DNA of 64,000 bases from Clostridia bacterium (GCA_017626365.1 JAGAIV010000008.1:27269-91268); one strand, 5' to 3'; numbered from the stretch's first letter, positions 8,946-19,244 are shown. Notes: generated by a model from the letters alone, not told the origin. Program-made: numbers and translations.

Positions 8946-10092
8946 ATGCCACCAGCAAAGAAAAAACAAGTAAATATGGCACAAAAACCATTTGATTTTG
9001 TATTATTTGTTACGGTATTAATTTTACTTGCTATGGGAATTATTATGGTATTATCAGCAAGTTCTCCCTCAGCATTAGCAGAAAGCGGAAACAGTTATGC
9101 TTATGTTTCAAGACAGGCAATATTTGCTGTTATTGGAATAGCATTAATGATATTTATTTCAAAAATAGATTATCATGAGTATTCAAGATTTGCGAAAATT
9201 GCTTATATAGGTTCTATTATTATATTAGCAATGGTTCCATTACTTGGTTCATCTGCAAAAGGTGCAACAAGATGGTTAGAAATTGGACCAATTCGTTTTC
9301 AACCATCAGAAGTAGCAAAAATTGCTTTAATTATTTTCTATGCTTCATGGCTTACAAAAAATAAAGATAACTTAAAAGGACTGGTAAGTGGATTTATAAA
9401 ACCATTCTTATTTTTAGTGCCAATTGCAGTTATCTTAGTAATTTTTCAAGACCATTTAAGTGTTACCATTATTATAGTTTTAGTTGTATCAATTATGATG
9501 TTAATGGCAGGAACTAAAATGAGATATTTTGCAACTGTTGGGTCAGTAGGTATTTGTGGAGCAGCAGGATTATTATTTGCACTTGCAAAATTTACAGAAA
9601 AAGGAGCTTTCCGTATTGCCAGAATTACTACATTCTTAAACCCATGGAGCGATGAAAGAGGAGATGGATGGCAAATTATTCAAAGTTTATATGCCATAGG
9701 TTCAGGAGGACTATTTGGTGTAGGACTTGGAGAAAGTAAGCAAAAATTTTTATATATACCAGAACCACATAATGATTTCATATTTTCTGTTCTAGCAGAA
9801 GAATTAGGATTTATTGGATGTGCAGTTGTAATCATTCTATTTGCTATATTTATTTGGAGAGGATTATTAATTGCTATGAAAGCGCCAGATATGTTTGGAA
9901 GCTTAGTAGCAGTAGGAATTACATCATTAATTGGATTACAAGCAATTATGAACATAGCTGTTGTAACATCATCAATGCCAAATACCGGAATTCCATTACC
10001 ATTCTTTAGCTATGGAGGAACAGCATTAGTTATTTTACTATGTTCTGTGCGGTGTATTGTTAAACATATCAAGGTCATGCAAGAATGTGTAG
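8946..10092 (+). CDS. ftsW: FtsW/SpoVE SEDS glycosyltransferase, +1 shift at CGGT 10050
   Basis: SEDS-family peptidoglycan polymerase with about ten membrane helices. Motifs include KGATRWLEIGPIRFQPSE, GDGWQIIQSLYAIGSGGLFG and PEPHNDFIFSVLAEELGF. The zero frame stays open to 10118 but its last 22 residues (RCIVKHIKVMQ...) do not resemble the family. Reading CGGT 10050-10053 as Gly gives GVLLNISRSCKNV and a TAG at 10090, the conserved SEDS ending (SVGVLLNIS). The frame change therefore shows up even where no premature stop forces it. The recoded length is 381 residues, and the new stop clears the murG SD at 10102. Confidence 0.93.
10050..10053 (+). other. CGGT recoding site in ftsW
   Basis: In-frame CGG followed by T after codon GTG. 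The +1 frame yields the conserved G-V-L-L-N-I-S-R tail with Gly at the site; the zero frame yields non-family sequence. Confidence 0.92.
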
Positions 10093-10114
10093 AACAAACG
10101 AAAAGGAGGAAAAC

Positions 10115-11219
10115 ATGAGAGTTATTATAGCAGCTGCAGGAACAGCAGGACATATTAATCCAGGGATTGCAATAGCAAACAAAATAAAAAAGGAAAAACC
10201 AAGCTCAGAAATCATGTTTTTAGGAACAGATAGAGGCTTAGAAAATGACTTAGTACCAAGAGCAGGATATGAATTAGAAACAATTGAAGCATATGGATTA
10301 AGTAAAAATCTTACTCTACAAAGTATAAAAAATAATTTAAAAACTTTAAAAGGAGTACGGAGAAGCAAAAAGAATTGTAAAAGAGTTCCAACCAGACATT
10401 GTAATCGGTACAGGTGGATATATTTGTGGGGCAGCAATTCTCGCTGCCAAAAAATATAAAATTCCGACGATGCTTCATGAAAGTAACGCTTTCCCAGGAA
10501 AAGCTGTAAAAATGCTTTCTAAGAAAGTAGATACCATTTTAATTAGTTTTGAAGAAGCAAGAAAAGAATTGCCAAAGGCAAAAAATATTGTATTAACAGG
10601 AACTCCAACAAAAGTAAAAGATTTGGAATTATCAAGAATGCAAAAAAATGAAGTGTTAAGACAATTGGGATTAAAACAAGATAAGCCAGTAGTATTAGTC
10701 TTTGGAGGAAGCCAAGGAGCAAAAGCAATTAATGATACGATAACAAAAATTATTAATGAAAAACTAAATAAAAACTATCAAATTATGTGGGCACCAGGTC
10801 CATTACAATTTGATTTAGTAAAACAAAGAATTAAAAATTTATCAAAACAAAAAGAAGTAAAAATTGTACCATATATATACAATATGGAAGAAGTAATGAA
10901 TAGTGTAGATCTTGTAATTTCAAGAAGTGGAGCTATGACAATCACTGAAATATCAAGAGTAGGAAAGCCTGCTATATTTGTTCCATTACCACATGTAAGT
11001 AATAATCATCAAGAATATAATGCAAAGGTTCTAGAAAGTGTAAATGCTGCAAGGATTATATTAAATAAAGATTTAAATGCAGAGGAGTTAAATAAACAAA
11101 TAGAAGACATTATTTTAAATCCTAAAAAAATGGAAGAAATGGGTAAAAATGCTCAAAAAATAGCAGTTGCCAATGTGGAAGATAAAATATATGAAGAAGT
11201 AAAAAAATTAGTTAAGTAG
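10115..11219 (+). CDS. murG: lipid II synthase MurG, needs +1 shift at CGGA 10358
   Basis: GT-B glycosyltransferase that adds GlcNAc to lipid I. N-terminal motif AAAGTAGHINPGIAIA, middle DIVIGTGGYICGAAILAAK and HESNAFPGKAV, and C-terminal GGSQGAKAIND, ISRSGAMTITEI and HVSNNHQEYNA are all present. The first two regions are in different frames; CGGA 10358-10361 read as one residue joins KTLKGV to EAKRIVKEFQPD. The total is 367 residues, normal. ATG 10115 has AAGGAGG upstream. MurG is essential in bacteria with peptidoglycan, so efficient recoding would be required. A terminator follows. Confidence 0.95.
10358..10361 (+). other. CGGA recoding site in murG
   Basis: In-frame CGG followed by A after codon GTA at residue 82. 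Without a +1 move the reading is lost before the VIGTGGY motif of an essential enzyme. Confidence 0.92.
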
Positions 11220-11312
11220 TTTGTATGTCATATTACTGCTCCCATAAAGTTATAGAAGGCGAATTAGTATTTCAAAGATATTGCAGGGATATATTTTTTT
11301 TATAACAAACAT

Positions 11313-11352
11313 AAAAAAAGAAGACACATTTTAGAAAATAGTGTCTTTTTTT
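11313..11352 (+). terminator. terminator after murG
   Basis: AAGAAGACAC pairs with GTGTCTTTTTTT. It closes the mraZ-murG cluster about 95 bases after murG. The stretch 11220-11312 holds only a 25-codon ORF without SD. Confidence 0.85.
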
Positions 11353-11447
11353 ATGAAGAAATGTAAAAAAGTGTAAAAACACGCGATCGAAAAAGCTTGC
11401 CTAACAGTATAAAAGAGAGTATAGTAAAAAAGTTAGGGGGAGTACAA

Positions 11448-11765
11448 ATGAAAAGTTTTTATGGGGGAACGTATATTGGAAGAGAAATACTAGAAGAAAA
11501 CGGTATCTATCATCCAATACGTTTAGAGTACTATAAAATAGAAAATGAAGAGAGCAACAAATTATTTTATGGTATTGAAGTAGTAAAAACAGAATATAAG
11601 GAAACGGTACCAAAAGTAGAAAAAAATGAAGTTAAAAATATAACGATGAATGAAACAGAAATTATAGAAATATTAGAAAAATTTAAAAGAGGAACTGTCA
11701 TGCCAGATTTTTTAGAAGAAATGGTAGAGGAACAATTTCAAAGTACAAAGAAGTTATGTTGCTAG
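11448..11765 (+). CDS. small soluble protein, DUF6514-like
   Basis: A 105-residue protein without signal or membrane segment. It has a core YGIEVVKTEYKE followed by a short acidic helix region NETEIIEILEKFKRGTVMPDFLEEMVEE, which resembles the Clostridial DUF6514 family as I remember it. Function unknown. ATG 11448 is preceded by TTAGGGGGAG. It is monocistronic, with a terminator whose loop contains its own stop codon. Two Cys end the protein (KKLCC). Confidence 0.6.
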   Translation: MKSFYGGTYIGREILEENGIYHPIRLEYYKIENEESNKLFYGIEVVKTEYKETVPKVEKNEVKNITMNETEIIEILEKFKRGTVMPDFLEEMVEEQFQSTKKLCC

Positions 11766-11784
11766 TTACAACATAACTTTTTTT
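11752..11784 (+). terminator. terminator overlapping the stop of the DUF6514-like gene
   Basis: AGTTATGTT pairs with AACATAACT followed by T6; the TAG stop at 11763 lies in the loop. Confidence 0.85.
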
Positions 11785-11794
11785 CTAAAAACAC

Positions 11795-11823
11795 TTGAAA
11801 AAAACGATAATATAGTCTATGAT
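11795..11823 (+). promoter_or_regulatory. sigma-A promoter of topA
   Basis: TTGAAA, a 17-base spacer and TATGAT, 32 bases before the topA ATG. Confidence 0.6.
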
Positions 11824-11854
11824 ATTTGAATAGTAATAAAAAAAGGAGAGAGCA

Positions 11855-13933
11855 ATGGCAGATAAATTAATCATTGTGGAATCACCGGCAAAAGCGAATA
11901 CCATCAAAAAATTCTTAGGAGGTAATACTAAGGTTCTTGCTTCCATGGGACATATTAGAGACTTACCAAAATCAAAAATGGGAATAGATATAGAACACGA
12001 TTTTGAACCACAGTATATTAACATTCGTGGAAAAGGTGATTTAATTAAAACATTGAAAAAAGAAGCAGCATCAGCTAAAAAAGTGTACCTTGCAACTGAC
12101 CCTGACCGTGAGGGAGAAGCAATTGCATGGCATTTAGCACATATATTAGAACTTGACGAAACAAAAGATGTTCGTGTTACCTTTAATGAGATTACAAAAG
12201 GTGCTGTTCAAGAAGCTATTAAAAAACCAAGAAAAATAGATATGAATTTAACAGATGCTCAACAAGCAAGAAGAGTATTAGATAGAATTGTTGGTTACAA
12301 AATTAGCCCAGTTTTATGGAAAAAAGTAAAACGTGGATTATCAGCAGGTAGAGTGCAATCAGTTGCAGTAAAATTAATTGTTGATAGGGAAGAAGAAATT
12401 GAAAAATTTATTCCAGAAGAATACTGGAATATTTATGCAAAACTGTTAGATGAAAAATCAAAAAAAGTATTTGAAGCAAAGTTCTATGGTAAGAATAATA
12501 AAAAACAGGAACTTCATACAAAAGCAGAAGTGGATGAAATTTTAAAGAACATTGAAAATGCAAAATATGTTGTAAGCGAAGTAAAAAAAGGAGAAAGAAA
12601 ACGTACTCCAGCTCCTCCATTTACAACAAGTACGATGCAACAAGAAGCATCTAGAAAATTAGGTTTTACATTAAAGAAAACTATGAGTGTAGCACAGGGA
12701 TTATATGAAGGTGTAAAAATTCCTGAAAAAGGAACGGTTGGTTTAATAACTTATATGAGAACTGACTCTACTAGAATTTCAGAAGTGGCAAGAGCTGCTG
12801 CAAAAACACATATTTTAAAAACATATGGAAAAGAATATTACGATAATAGATATTATAAAACAGGAAAAGATGCACAAGATGCACACGAAGCAATCCGTCC
12901 AACTTATGTAGAAATTACACCAGACGAAATCAAGGATTCTTTAACCAATGACCAATATAAATTATATAAATTAATTTACAACCGTTTTATTGCAAGCCAG
13001 ATGTCTGGAGCCATTTTTGATACCATAAATGCTACTATTGATGCTAATGGATATACCTTTAAAGCAAATGGACAAAATTTGAAATTTAAAGGATTTATGG
13101 TTTTATATGTAGAAGGAAAAGATGAAAAAGAAGAGGAAGAAAATATTTCTTTACCAGATTTAATAGAAAAGCAAGAAGTAATTAAGAAAAAAATAGAACC
13201 AAAACAAAGCTTTACAGAACCACCTGCAAGATATACAGAAGCTAGTTTAGTAAAAGCATTAGAAGAAAAAGGAATTGGAAGACCAAGTACCTATTCTCCA
13301 ACAATTACTACTATTTTAGAAAGAAGATATATTGAAAAAATACAAAAACAATTAGCACCAACAGAGTTGGGAAGAGTTGTAAACAAACTACTAATCGAAA
13401 ATTTTAGTGATGTTATAAATGTGGAATTCACAGCCAAAATGGAAAATGAATTTGACCAAATTGCAGAAGGAAATAAGAACTGGAAAGATACTATTCGTAC
13501 TTTCTATGCACCATTTGAAAAAACAGTAGAAAAGGTAGAAAAAGAATTAGAACATGTAGAGCTAGTAGAAGAAGTATCCGATGTACCTTGTGAGAAATGT
13601 GGTAGAATGATGGTAATCAAATATGGTAAATATGGTAAATTTCTGGCATGCCCTGGATATCCAGAATGCAAAAATGCCAAACCATTTATAGAAACCATCG
13701 ATGTACCATGCCCAAAATGTGGAGCAAAAGTACAAATTCGAAAAACAAAGAAAAAAAGAAACTACTATATATGTGAAAATAACCCAACTTCTTGTGATTA
13801 CATATCATGGAATAAACCAAAGCCAGGAGAAAAATGGAATCCAGAAGAAAAAGTAGAAATAGAAGATACAAAAAAGGTAGAAAAGAAAAAGACAACAAAG
13901 AAAAAAACGTCTACAAAAGGGAAGAAAAAATAA
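11855..13933 (+). CDS. topA: DNA topoisomerase I
   Basis: Type IA topoisomerase that relaxes negative supercoils. Toprim domain with IVESPAKANTIKKFLG and DPDREGEAIAWHLA, and active-site Tyr in GLITYMRTDSTRIS (about residue 300). Two C-terminal zinc ribbons follow: CEKCGRMM...CPGYPEC and CPKCGAKV...CENNPTSC. A Lys-rich tail ends the 692-residue protein. AGGAGAG lies just before the ATG. Monocistronic with its own promoter and terminator. Confidence 0.97.
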   Translation: MADKLIIVESPAKANTIKKFLGGNTKVLASMGHIRDLPKSKMGIDIEHDFEPQYINIRGKGDLIKTLKKEAASAKKVYLATDPDREGEAIAWHLAHILELDETKDVRVTFNEITKGAVQEAIKKPRKIDMNLTDAQQARRVLDRIVGYKISPVLWKKVKRGLSAGRVQSVAVKLIVDREEEIEKFIPEEYWNIYAKLLDEKSKKVFEAKFYGKNNKKQELHTKAEVDEILKNIENAKYVVSEVKKGERKRTPAPPFTTSTMQQEASRKLGFTLKKTMSVAQGLYEGVKIPEKGTVGLITYMRTDSTRISEVARAAAKTHILKTYGKEYYDNRYYKTGKDAQDAHEAIRPTYVEITPDEIKDSLTNDQYKLYKLIYNRFIASQMSGAIFDTINATIDANGYTFKANGQNLKFKGFMVLYVEGKDEKEEEENISLPDLIEKQEVIKKKIEPKQSFTEPPARYTEASLVKALEEKGIGRPSTYSPTITTILERRYIEKIQKQLAPTELGRVVNKLLIENFSDVINVEFTAKMENEFDQIAEGNKNWKDTIRTFYAPFEKTVEKVEKELEHVELVEEVSDVPCEKCGRMMVIKYGKYGKFLACPGYPECKNAKPFIETIDVPCPKCGAKVQIRKTKKKRNYYICENNPTSCDYISWNKPKPGEKWNPEEKVEIEDTKKVEKKKTTKKKTSTKGKKK

Positions 13934-13936
13934 AAA

Positions 13937-13981
13937 AAAGAATTGAAGTTTGATTTTGCTGGTCGTACTTCAATTCTTTTT
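13937..13981 (+). terminator. terminator of topA
   Basis: AAAGAATTGAAGT pairs with ACTTCAATTCTTTTT just after the topA stop. Confidence 0.85.
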
Positions 13982-14066
13982 CTATGTATACAATTTTCAA
14001 AATAAATCTTCCAAAACTCCAAGAAGTATGATATAATATTAAATCATATTTTTTAAAGGAGATACT

Positions 14067-17000
14067 ATGTATATTAATCAAACGGTAGCAAATGAAATAT
14101 ATAGAGAAGCAGGACCAGATAGACTAGAAAGAGCAAGGGTATATGTAAAAGAAAAAAGAGTGGATATTCAAAGTATTTATTATGAAGATAGTAATAATTT
14201 TTCTGTTACAGCTGAAATCGAGGGAAATTATGATGATTATAAAGTAAAAGTTTCAGTGAAGAACGGAGAATTAGAACAATCTTCTTGTGAATGCGAAGAT
14301 TATTATAAACATTATGCTGCTTGCAAACATATAGTAGCTACCTTATTAGAAGTGGATGGAAATCCAAAATACAATACAGCTCAATATACAAGAAAAACAA
14401 GAGAAAAATATATAGACTTTAAAGATTTGATAAACACATTTTATGAAGAGGAAATGAAATTAATAGATGAACCAGAAAAAGTAACAGTAAAAACGTTAGA
14501 CAGAAATATAAAAATTATACCAAAATTTATTTACAATGACTATACAAAAGAAATGAAAGTAGAATTCAAAATTGGAACGAAAAAACAATTATATAAAATA
14601 AAAGATATTACAGAATTCTATGATAACATGATGAGTAAAGCTACATATCGCTATGGAGCAAAATTAGAATTTGTACACGAAGAAGAGTCTTTTGAAGAGG
14701 CTTCAAAACCAATATTAGACTTTATATTAAAACATGCAGAAACCATAAAATATATAAATAGTAATGCAAATAGTACATATAGATACTTTGGAAAGGTACT
14801 AAATGCTAGTAGCATTTCTTTAAGTAACACATTACTAGATGAAATGTTTGAAATATTAAAAGGACAAGAAGTTTCAATAGAAAAATCCTATTTTACAGAT
14901 TCGATTCTATTAATAGATTCTAACCCGGATATTAAATTCGAATTAGAAAAAGTAAATAAAGAGGAATATTCTTTAAAATGCAATATCGAATCCCATAATG
15001 ATTACGAAATATTGCAAGGAAAAAACGATGTATATTTTTTAACAAATGAAAATTTATACCGTTGTAACCAAGAATATAAAAATACAACACTAAAGTTATT
15101 AGAAGTTTTTAAAAGAAATTACACAACCGAAATCAAATTTGGAAAAGAAGAAATTTCAAAATTTTTTTCGATTGTACTTCCAAAAGTAAGACAAAGCATC
15201 AGTTTAAATAACTTAGAACCAGAAGAAATTGAAAAATATATGCCTCAAAAGTTAGGCGTAAAAGTATTTTTAGAATTTAATGATAAAAACTATATTATAG
15301 CAAAAGTAAAGTTTTGTTATGGAGAAGAAGAATTTAATCCACTAAAAGAAAATCCGAATATTCCAAGAAGTGCATTAGAAGAAGCAGAAAGTTTAAATTT
15401 ATTTAGAAAAACAGGATTTATGCTAGATAAGAAAAATGCACAATTTATATTAGTAGATGACGAACAAATCTATAATTTCTTATCAGAAGATATAAATAGC
15501 TATATGCAAAAATTTGAAGTATTAGCAACCGAAGACTTCAAACAAAAACAAATTAAAAAGCCTAAAATGACAGCATTAGGAGTTAAGGTAGAAAATAACT
15601 TATTAAGTATTAACTTAGAAAATTTAAATTTTGATAAAAAAGAATTAAAAGAAATTCTAAATCAATATGCATTAAAAAAGAAATATTATAGATTAAAAAA
15701 TGGAGATTTCTTATCATTAGAACAAAACGAAGATATTGATTTTTTAGAAAACTTAATTTCTGGAAGTGAAATCAGCTATAAAGAGCTAGAAGAAGGAACT
15801 GTAAAACTTCCTATGTATCGAACACTATACTTAAATAGAATTATGGAGAAGTTCGAAAATACAGCGATTTATAAGGACGAAAACTATAAACGAATTGTAG
15901 AAAAAATTGAAGATAAATCCAATGTGGAGGAATTACAAATACCTAAAAGCCTAAACCAAACACTAAGGCAATATCAAAAGATAGGATTTAAATGGCTAAA
16001 AACACTAGACGAGTACCAATTTGGAGGAATCCTTGCAGATGATATGGGACTAGGAAAAACCATTCAAGTTTTAGCACTAATTCTAGCATATAAAGAAAGT
16101 GCAAAACAAGATAAAAAGCCTGTTATGGTAGTGTGTCCAAGTTCACTTAGCTTAAATTGGAAAGCAGAAATTGAAAAGTTTGCAAGTGATATTGATGCTA
16201 TTGTTATAGGTGGAAATGCAACTAACCGAGAACAGCAAATAAAACAAATTCCTGATGTAGATGTTGTTATTACTTCCTATGATTTACTAAAAAGAGATAT
16301 TGAAATTTATAAAAAGTGTGATTATGAATTTCGCTATATTATAGCGGATGAAGCACAATATATGAAAAATAGTAATACACAAAATGCAAAAGCGGTGAAG
16401 GAATTAAAAGCAAAAACTCGATTTGCTCTAACAGGTACACCAATTGAAAATTCGTTATCGGAATTATGGTCTATATTTGATTTTCTAATGCCAGGATATC
16501 TATTTTCTTATAGAAAGTTTAAAGAAAAATTTGAAATGCCAATTGTAAGAGATGAAGATAGCGAGATGATGAATAAACTAAGAATGCTAATTGAGCCATT
16601 TATTTTAAGAAGAACGAAAAAAGAAGTGCTAACAGAACTTCCAGATAAAACGATCACTATTTTAAATAATGAGATGGAAGAAGAACAAGAAAAACTATAC
16701 TTATCCTATCTTGCACAGGCAAAAGAAGAATTGCAAGAACAAATTGATACACAAGGTTTTGAAAAAAGCCAAATACAAATATTAGCACTTTTAACAAGAC
16801 TAAGACAAATTTGTTGTCACCCAAGTTTATTTCTTTCAAACTACAAGGGAGAATCAAGCAAACTAAAGCAATGCATTGAACTGGTAAAAGACACCATCGA
16901 AAGTGGACACAAGATACTACTATTTTCTACCTATACAGCGATGTTTGAAATTATAGAAAAAGAACTAAAAAAAGAAAATATAACTTATTTTAAACTAACT

Positions 17001-17366
17001 GGACAAACTAAAGTAAATGAAAGAATTGACTTAGTAGATGAATTTAACCAAAATCCAAACATCAAGGTATTTTTAATTTCACTAAAAGCAGGAGGAACGG
17101 GATTGAACCTAACAGGAGCAGATATGGTAATTCATTATGACCCATGGTGGAATTTATCAGCAGAAAACCAAGCAACCGACCGTGCTTACCGTATTGGACA
17201 AAAGAACAATGTACAAGTATATAAACTAATCACCAAAAACTCAATCGAAGAAAAAATCTACGAACTACAAGAAAAGAAAGCAAAATTAATCGATAATGTA
17301 CTAGATACAAAAACATCATTTATTAGCAAATTATCAAAAGAAGATATTATGAAATTGTTCTCGTAA
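14067..17366 (+). CDS. SWIM zinc-finger and SNF2-family helicase
   Basis: A 1099-residue protein of the bacterial SNF2 group. N-terminal SWIM finger CECEDYYKHYAACKH (about residues 75-90). The long middle region is poorly conserved. The SF2 helicase core from about residue 630 has DDMGLGKTIQ (Walker A), ADEAQYMKN (motif II), ALTGTPIENSLSELW (III) and, near the C-terminus, SLKAGGTGLNLTGA and QATDRAYRIGQ (V and VI). These proteins are DNA translocases, often linked to transcription recycling or repair; the exact role here is unknown. AAAGGAG precedes the ATG. Confidence 0.9.
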   Translation: MYINQTVANEIYREAGPDRLERARVYVKEKRVDIQSIYYEDSNNFSVTAEIEGNYDDYKVKVSVKNGELEQSSCECEDYYKHYAACKHIVATLLEVDGNPKYNTAQYTRKTREKYIDFKDLINTFYEEEMKLIDEPEKVTVKTLDRNIKIIPKFIYNDYTKEMKVEFKIGTKKQLYKIKDITEFYDNMMSKATYRYGAKLEFVHEEESFEEASKPILDFILKHAETIKYINSNANSTYRYFGKVLNASSISLSNTLLDEMFEILKGQEVSIEKSYFTDSILLIDSNPDIKFELEKVNKEEYSLKCNIESHNDYEILQGKNDVYFLTNENLYRCNQEYKNTTLKLLEVFKRNYTTEIKFGKEEISKFFSIVLPKVRQSISLNNLEPEEIEKYMPQKLGVKVFLEFNDKNYIIAKVKFCYGEEEFNPLKENPNIPRSALEEAESLNLFRKTGFMLDKKNAQFILVDDEQIYNFLSEDINSYMQKFEVLATEDFKQKQIKKPKMTALGVKVENNLLSINLENLNFDKKELKEILNQYALKKKYYRLKNGDFLSLEQNEDIDFLENLISGSEISYKELEEGTVKLPMYRTLYLNRIMEKFENTAIYKDENYKRIVEKIEDKSNVEELQIPKSLNQTLRQYQKIGFKWLKTLDEYQFGGILADDMGLGKTIQVLALILAYKESAKQDKKPVMVVCPSSLSLNWKAEIEKFASDIDAIVIGGNATNREQQIKQIPDVDVVITSYDLLKRDIEIYKKCDYEFRYIIADEAQYMKNSNTQNAKAVKELKAKTRFALTGTPIENSLSELWSIFDFLMPGYLFSYRKFKEKFEMPIVRDEDSEMMNKLRMLIEPFILRRTKKEVLTELPDKTITILNNEMEEEQEKLYLSYLAQAKEELQEQIDTQGFEKSQIQILALLTRLRQICCHPSLFLSNYKGESSKLKQCIELVKDTIESGHKILLFSTYTAMFEIIEKELKKENITYFKLTGQTKVNERIDLVDEFNQNPNIKVFLISLKAGGTGLNLTGADMVIHYDPWWNLSAENQATDRAYRIGQKNNVQVYKLITKNSIEEKIYELQEKKAKLIDNVLDTKTSFISKLSKEDIMKLFS

Positions 17367-17390
17367 ATAAATCCGCAAAATATAACATGT

Positions 17391-17414
17391 AGGGGTCGAC
17401 GCTCTCGTCGACCC
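17391..17414. repeat. palindromic repeat of the TGTAGGGGT family, copy 1
   Basis: GGGTCGAC, a 6-base loop and GTCGACCC, led by TGTAGG. Much more GC-rich than its surroundings. A second palindrome beginning TGTAGGGGT lies at 33825. It may act as the SNF2 gene terminator or be a REP-like dispersed element. Confidence 0.6.
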
Positions 17415-17420
17415 GAAAGA

Positions 17421-17449
17421 TTGATTTAATTAAAAACACGTGCTATAAT
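17421..17449 (+). promoter_or_regulatory. promoter of the SCIFF gene
   Basis: TTGATT, 17 bases, TATAAT, 70 bases before the start. Confidence 0.65.
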
Positions 17450-17518
17450 AATAAAGATTTCTAAAAAGAACAGAAATCAAAGAACAAAAAATCGATTTAC
17501 ACCAAAGGAGGTAGCAGA

Positions 17519-17722
17519 ATGAGCAGTAAACACATCTATGACAAATGTAGAAAGCGCACTGTTCGGGAACGAAAACCTAACAGGCACATTAAAACATTAG
17601 TTAGAGGAAACCTTGAAGAATCGATGCAGCACGGTGGATGTGGTGAGTGCCAGACATCCTGCCAGTCGGCGTGCAAAACATCTTGCACAGTCGGAAACCA
17701 GTCGTGTGAAAATACAAAATAA
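17519..17722 (+). CDS. scfA: SCIFF ranthipeptide precursor with N-terminal extension
   Basis: Ribosomal peptide precursor of the six-Cys-in-forty-five family. The C-terminal core GGCGECQTSCQSACKTSC with TVGNQSCEN and the leader HIKTLVRGNL are nearly invariant in Clostridia. The radical SAM enzyme ScfB makes Cys-based thioether links in this peptide. Two oddities: the ORF starts 22 residues earlier than usual SCIFF (MSSKHIYDKCRKRTV...), supported by AAAGGAGGT six bases upstream, and no ScfB gene is adjacent (trmFO follows). Codon use is richer in C and G than neighbours, and residue 16 is an in-frame CGG that must be read as a triplet to reach the core. A strong terminator follows. Confidence 0.92.
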   Translation: MSSKHIYDKCRKRTVRERKPNRHIKTLVRGNLEESMQHGGCGECQTSCQSACKTSCTVGNQSCENTK

Positions 17723-17743
17723 ATCGACTGGAAAATGTTCGAG

Positions 17744-17772
17744 CGAGCGGTGATTTCTTACCGCTCGTTTTT
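17744..17772 (+). terminator. terminator of the SCIFF gene
   Basis: CGAGCGGT and ACCGCTCG around an 8-base loop, followed by T6. Confidence 0.9.
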
Positions 17773-17791
17773 AAAATAAAGGAGATTAAAC

Positions 17792-19184
17792 ATGAATCAA
17801 GAAGTAACCATTATAGGAGGAGGTTTAGCAGGATGCGAAGCAGCCTACCAAATTGCAAAACAAGGAATCAAAGTAAAATTATATGAAATGAAGCCAACGA
17901 AATTTTCAGAAGCACATTCCAATGAAAATCTAGCAGAAATCGTATGTAGCAATTCCTTTAAATCCAATTTACATACCAATGCCTGCGGACTTTTAAAAGA
18001 AGAACTACGTCTATTAGACTCTTTACTAATTAAATGTGCAGACGAAACCAGTGTGCCAGCGGGGCAAGCATTAGCAGTAGACCGAGAGGAATTTGCAAAA
18101 TTAGTTACCAAGAAAATAAAAGAAAATCCAAACATCGAAATCATAAACCAAGAATATACAGGTGAAGGGCTTTGCATCGGCAATAGTGAAGAACGAATAG
18201 TGAATGGTGAAAAGTATGAGAATATAATGATTGTTGCAACAGGACCATTAACCTCAGATACCCTTGCAAAGAATATCTCTAGGTTAACTGGAGAGGATAG
18301 GCTATACTTCTACGATGCAGCAGCACCAATTGTAAGCAAAGAAAGCATTGATATGAATATTGCCTTTTACCGGAAACCGCTATGACCAAGAAAGAGGAAA
18401 AGAAGAAGAAATAGAAGACTGGGAAAAACGTTTAGGTAGCCAAGAAGCAAGTTACATTAACTTACCAATGAACAAAGAAGAATATGAAACATTCTACAAA
18501 GAACTAGTATCAGCAGAAGTAGTAACCCTACACGAATTCGAAAAAAGAGAAATCTTTGAAGGTTGTATGCCAATTGAAATTATGGCGAAACGAGGAGAAG
18601 ATACCCTTCGTTTTGGACCACTAAAACCAGTAGGATTTACCGACCCAAGAACAACGAGACGTCCATATGCTGTTGTTCAATTACGACAAGACGATGTAAA
18701 TGGAACAATCTATAATTTGGTAGGATTCCAAACAAATCTAAAATATGGAGAACAAAAACGAGTATTTTCTCATATACCAGGACTTGCTAATGCCGAATTT
18801 GTAAAATACGGTGTTATGCACAGAAATACTTATATTAATTCAAGTGAACTATTAGATAATACCTATTGTTTAAAGAAAAATCCAAATATTTATTTTGCAG
18901 GGCAAATAACAGGGGTAGAAGGATATGTAGAATCCATTAGTTCTGGGATGGTAGTAGGACTTAATGTAGTAAATAAATTGCAAGGAAAAGAAAAAATAGA
19001 ATTTCCAAAAAATACAATGATAGGAGCATTAGCCAATTACATTGCAACACCAAATGAAAAATTTCAACCAATGAATGCAAATTTTGGAATATTGCCAGAA
19101 TTAGGGGAAAGGATAAAAGATAAGAAAGTAAAATATGGAAAACTTGCAGATAGGGCAATAGAGGCATTAAATGCTATCAAATAA
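17792..19184 (+). CDS. trmFO: methylenetetrahydrofolate-tRNA U54 methyltransferase TrmFO, +1 shift at CGGA 18371
   Basis: Folate/FAD-dependent enzyme that makes m5U54 in the tRNA T loop. FAD motif IIGGGLAGCEAAYQIAKQG at the N-terminus, CSNSFKSNLHTNACGLLKEE with the family Cys, then YFYDAAAPIVSKESIDM. The zero frame stops at 18385. Reading CGGA 18371-18374 as one residue links DMNIAFY to NRYDQE and the second half (EASYINLPMNKEEY, TLRFGPLKPVG, YFAGQITGVEGYVES). Total 463 residues. AAGGAG upstream of the ATG. Confidence 0.94.
18371..18374 (+). other. CGGA recoding site in trmFO
   Basis: In-frame CGG followed by A after codon TAC, at residue 194. The family has a small residue then S/N-R-Y here, which suits Gly better than Arg. 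Confidence 0.9.
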
Positions 19185-19244
19185 TCTTTAAAATTCGAAT
19201 ATGACAAATTTTACCATAAGATTACAAAAATATTAAATTTTAAC

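Noticed and set aside
10040..10060. prfB-like programmed frameshift with internal SD and slippery codon
   Set aside because: No consistent SD-like element or slip-prone codon precedes the sites, and the shift does not depend on a stop codon at the site.
11227..11304. 25-residue Cys-containing ORF after murG (MSYYCSHKVIEGELVFQRYC...)
   Set aside because: No SD and no promoter of its own; possibly a remnant, but not supportable as a gene.
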